A DNA stretch of 15,858 nucleotides. Origin: Malikia sp041190985 (GTDB lineage Bacteria; Pseudomonadota; Gammaproteobacteria; Burkholderiales; Burkholderiaceae_C). A program made the position numbers and the translations under genes. Under the pieces are notes generated by a model, which worked only from the letters and a program-made list of their open reading frames with translations, had not been told where the DNA came from and searched no databases. Below, piece by piece: positions 14,498 through 15,858 of this stretch. How positions within the stretch are numbered: the stretch's first letter is position 1; each line of letters starts with the position of its first letter. The stretch covers positions 1 to 15,858 of the forward strand of contig JBEEPT010000275.1 in assembly GCA_041190985.1 (NCBI GenBank). Reading direction: 5' to 3'.

Positions 14498-14713
14498 GGC
14501 TGGGTCGGGTGTTGAAGGCGCAATGTGGCGCTACGACCGAGATTTGACCCCCTCGCGCTGGAGCCGGGCGCGCCGGCTGCGGTTACGAGACCAGAACAAA
14601 CCCGATCGCCGCTCCGGATTTGTAACTAAGTTACCTATTTTGGCTACCATGCGCACATCGGCCGAAGCAGCGCGGCAGGCGCCGCCGGCAGTTCAACCCT
14701 TTTGGAGACGAAT
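14498..14713. other. Divergent intergenic region between the FrcK-like kinase gene and gap
   Basis: These 216 bp separate the minus-strand kinase operon from gap. They hold the perfect palindrome at 14622-14634 and a lone half-site GTTACGAGA at 14582-14590, the same 9-mer that forms the right side of the imperfect site near zwf (5014-5022). I see no convincing sigma-70 promoter for either direction. TACCAT (14645-14650) is the best -10 candidate for gap. The gap ribosome binding site is GGAG at 14704-14707. Confidence 0.6.
14621..14635. promoter_or_regulatory. Palindromic operator upstream of gap, HexR-like
   Basis: GTAAC-TAA-GTTAC is a perfect 5-bp inverted repeat with a 3-bp centre, 86 bp before the gap ATG. 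TGTAACTAAGTTACCTA (14621-14637) equals the zwf site at 16 of 17 positions. It agrees with the gammaproteobacterial HexR consensus, as I recall it, at 12 of 15 positions. It could act on gap-eno and also, from about 130 bp away, on the divergent kinase operon. Confidence 0.72.
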
Positions 14714-15715
14714 ATGACGATCAAGATTGGCATCAACGGCTTCGGTCGCATCGGGCGCATGGTTTTCCGCGCCGCCGTGCAGAACTTCAGCGACATCGAG
14801 GTGGTGGGCATCAACGACCTGCTGGAACCGGATTACCTGGCCTACATGCTCAAGTACGACAGCGTGCACGGCCGCTTCCAGGGCGAGGTCGCGGTCGACG
14901 GCAACACCCTGGTCGTCAATGGCCGCCGCATCCGCCTGACGGCCGAGCGCGATCCCGCCCAGCTCAAGTGGAACGAGGTCGGCGCCGATGTCGTGATCGA
15001 GGCCACCGGCCTGTTCCTCGACCAGGCCGGCGCCGGCAAGCATCTGGCGGCTGGCGCCAGGAAGGTGGTGATCTCGGCGCCGAGCAAGGACGACACCCCG
15101 ATGTTCGTCTACGGCGTCAACCACCAGGGCTACGCCGGCCAGGACATCATCAGCAACGCCAGCTGCACCACCAACTGCCTGGCCCCGGTGGCCAAGGTGC
15201 TCAACGACAAGTGGGGCATCAAGCGCGGCCTGATGACCACGGTGCACGCCGCCACCGCCACGCAAAAGACCGTCGACGGCCCGAGCAACAAGGACTGGCG
15301 CGGCGGCCGCGGCATCCTGGAGAACATCATCCCGAGCAGCACCGGCGCGGCCAAGGCGGTCGGCGTGGTGATCCCGGCAATCAAGGGCAAGCTGACCGGC
15401 ATGGCGTTTCGCGTGCCGACCAGCGACGTCTCGGTGGTCGACCTGACGGTCGAGCTCGAGCGCGCCGCGAGCTACGCCGAGATCTGCGCCGAGATGAAAG
15501 CGCAGTCCGAGGGTGCGCTCCGGGGCGTGCTCGGCTACACCGAGGAGAAGGTGGTCTCGACCGACTTCCGCGGCGAGAGCTGCACCAGCGTGTTCGACGC
15601 CGATGCCGGCATCGCGCTCGATGGCACCTTCATCAAGGTCGTGAGCTGGTACGACAACGAGTGGGGCTATTCGAACAAGTGCCTGGAAATGGCGCGCGTG
15701 GTCGCCCAGGGCTGA
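14714..15715 (+). CDS. gap: Glyceraldehyde-3-phosphate dehydrogenase, type I
   Basis: 333 aa from the ATG at 14714, with GGAG 6 nt upstream. An in-frame TTG 12 nt earlier would overlap the ribosome binding site and is rejected. It oxidises and phosphorylates glyceraldehyde-3-phosphate to 1,3-bisphosphoglycerate, the ED product's way into lower glycolysis. Landmarks: INGFGRIGR (7-15), Asp35 in [15 protein letters not shown] (favours NAD), [12 protein letters not shown] with nucleophile C151, catalytic H178 in [25 protein letters not shown], and [11 protein letters not shown] at the end. Length and motifs are normal for the cytoplasmic homotetramer. It is preceded by the HexR-like palindrome and followed by eno after 22 bp. 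Pairing with eno rather than pgk is unusual. Confidence 0.97.
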
Positions 15716-15737
15716 GCCGCGGAGCAGGGAGCAAGAC

Positions 15738-15858
15738 ATGAGTGCAATCGTTGATATCGTTGGCCGCGAAGTGCTGGACAGCCGCGGCAACCCGACCGTC
15801 GAATGCGACGTGCTGCTGGAAAGCGGCGTCATGGGCCGCGCCGCGGTGCCCTCGGGCG
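15738..15858 (+). CDS. eno: Enolase, N-terminal fragment (cut by window edge)
   Basis: The first 40 codons are visible, starting at the ATG at 15738 with purine-rich GGGAGCAAGAC upstream. [20 protein letters not shown] followed by [10 protein letters not shown] and RAAVPSG is the conserved N-terminus of bacterial enolase. The Ser-Arg-Gly-Asn-Pro-Thr turn and the start of the mobile Ala-Ala-Val-Pro-Ser-Gly loop are plain. Enolase converts 2-phosphoglycerate to phosphoenolpyruvate. It is 22 bp after gap on the same strand, so cotranscription and shared control by the upstream palindrome are likely. Catalytic Lys and metal ligands lie beyond the edge, so it cannot be told whether this is the only or a second enolase gene. 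Confidence 0.95.

Noticed and set aside
14702..14713. TTG start for gap, four codons earlier
   Set aside because: It would consume the GGAG ribosome binding site. ATG at 14714 gives the standard GAPDH N-terminus.

Overview
The window is GC-rich (about 70% by eye), almost fully coding, and reads as a chromosomal sugar-catabolism island of a betaproteobacterium, most likely a Burkholderiales member. The basis is codon bias, the protein sequences and the gene set; I cannot name a genus. I see no rRNA, tRNA, CRISPR array, insertion sequence or phage gene. No gene-free stretch exceeds about 220 bp.

Layout. (1) Positions 1-4950, minus strand: zwf-pgl-edd-eda-pgi. This is a complete Entner-Doudoroff (ED) set plus the start of phosphoglucose isomerase, which is cut by the left edge. 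(2) Positions 5015-5944, minus strand: a PfkB-type sugar kinase (probable fructokinase), codirectional with zwf and 64 bp upstream of it. (3) Positions 5945-6164: an AT-richer divergent promoter region. (4) Positions 6165-10941, plus strand: a fructose-type ABC importer (frcB, frcC, frcA), an RbsD/FucU-family sugar mutarotase and a ROK-family transcription factor. (5) Positions 10964-14497, minus strand: a tightly packed four-gene operon of an FrcK-like P-loop kinase, a 1,5-anhydro-D-fructose-reductase-like oxidoreductase, an AGE-family epimerase/isomerase and a HAD phosphatase/phosphoglucomutase. (6) Positions 14714-15858, plus strand: gap (GAPDH) and the start of eno (enolase).

How the genes fit together. 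Fructose would enter through FrcBCA, might be converted between ring forms by the mutarotase, and be phosphorylated by the PfkB kinase. Pgi would turn fructose-6-phosphate into glucose-6-phosphate, and Zwf, Pgl, Edd and Eda would take that to pyruvate plus glyceraldehyde-3-phosphate. Gap and Eno are parts of the lower trunk. The four-gene minus operon looks like a side pathway for a fructose-related sugar (1,5-anhydrofructose, mannose or similar) whose substrate I cannot fix.

Regulation. Nearly identical palindromes (TGTAACTA[T/A]GTTACCTA, 16 of 17 bases shared) lie upstream of zwf and of gap. They resemble the operator of HexR, the RpiR-family ED regulator; no hexR gene is in the window. The frcB/kinase promoter region holds other inverted repeats that could be operators for the ROK regulator. 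Two strong hairpins separate frcB from frcC and probably set excess expression of the binding protein.

The strongest leads for something undescribed are the mutarotase inside a fructose operon, the kinase-reductase-epimerase-HAD operon, and the shared zwf/gap operator.
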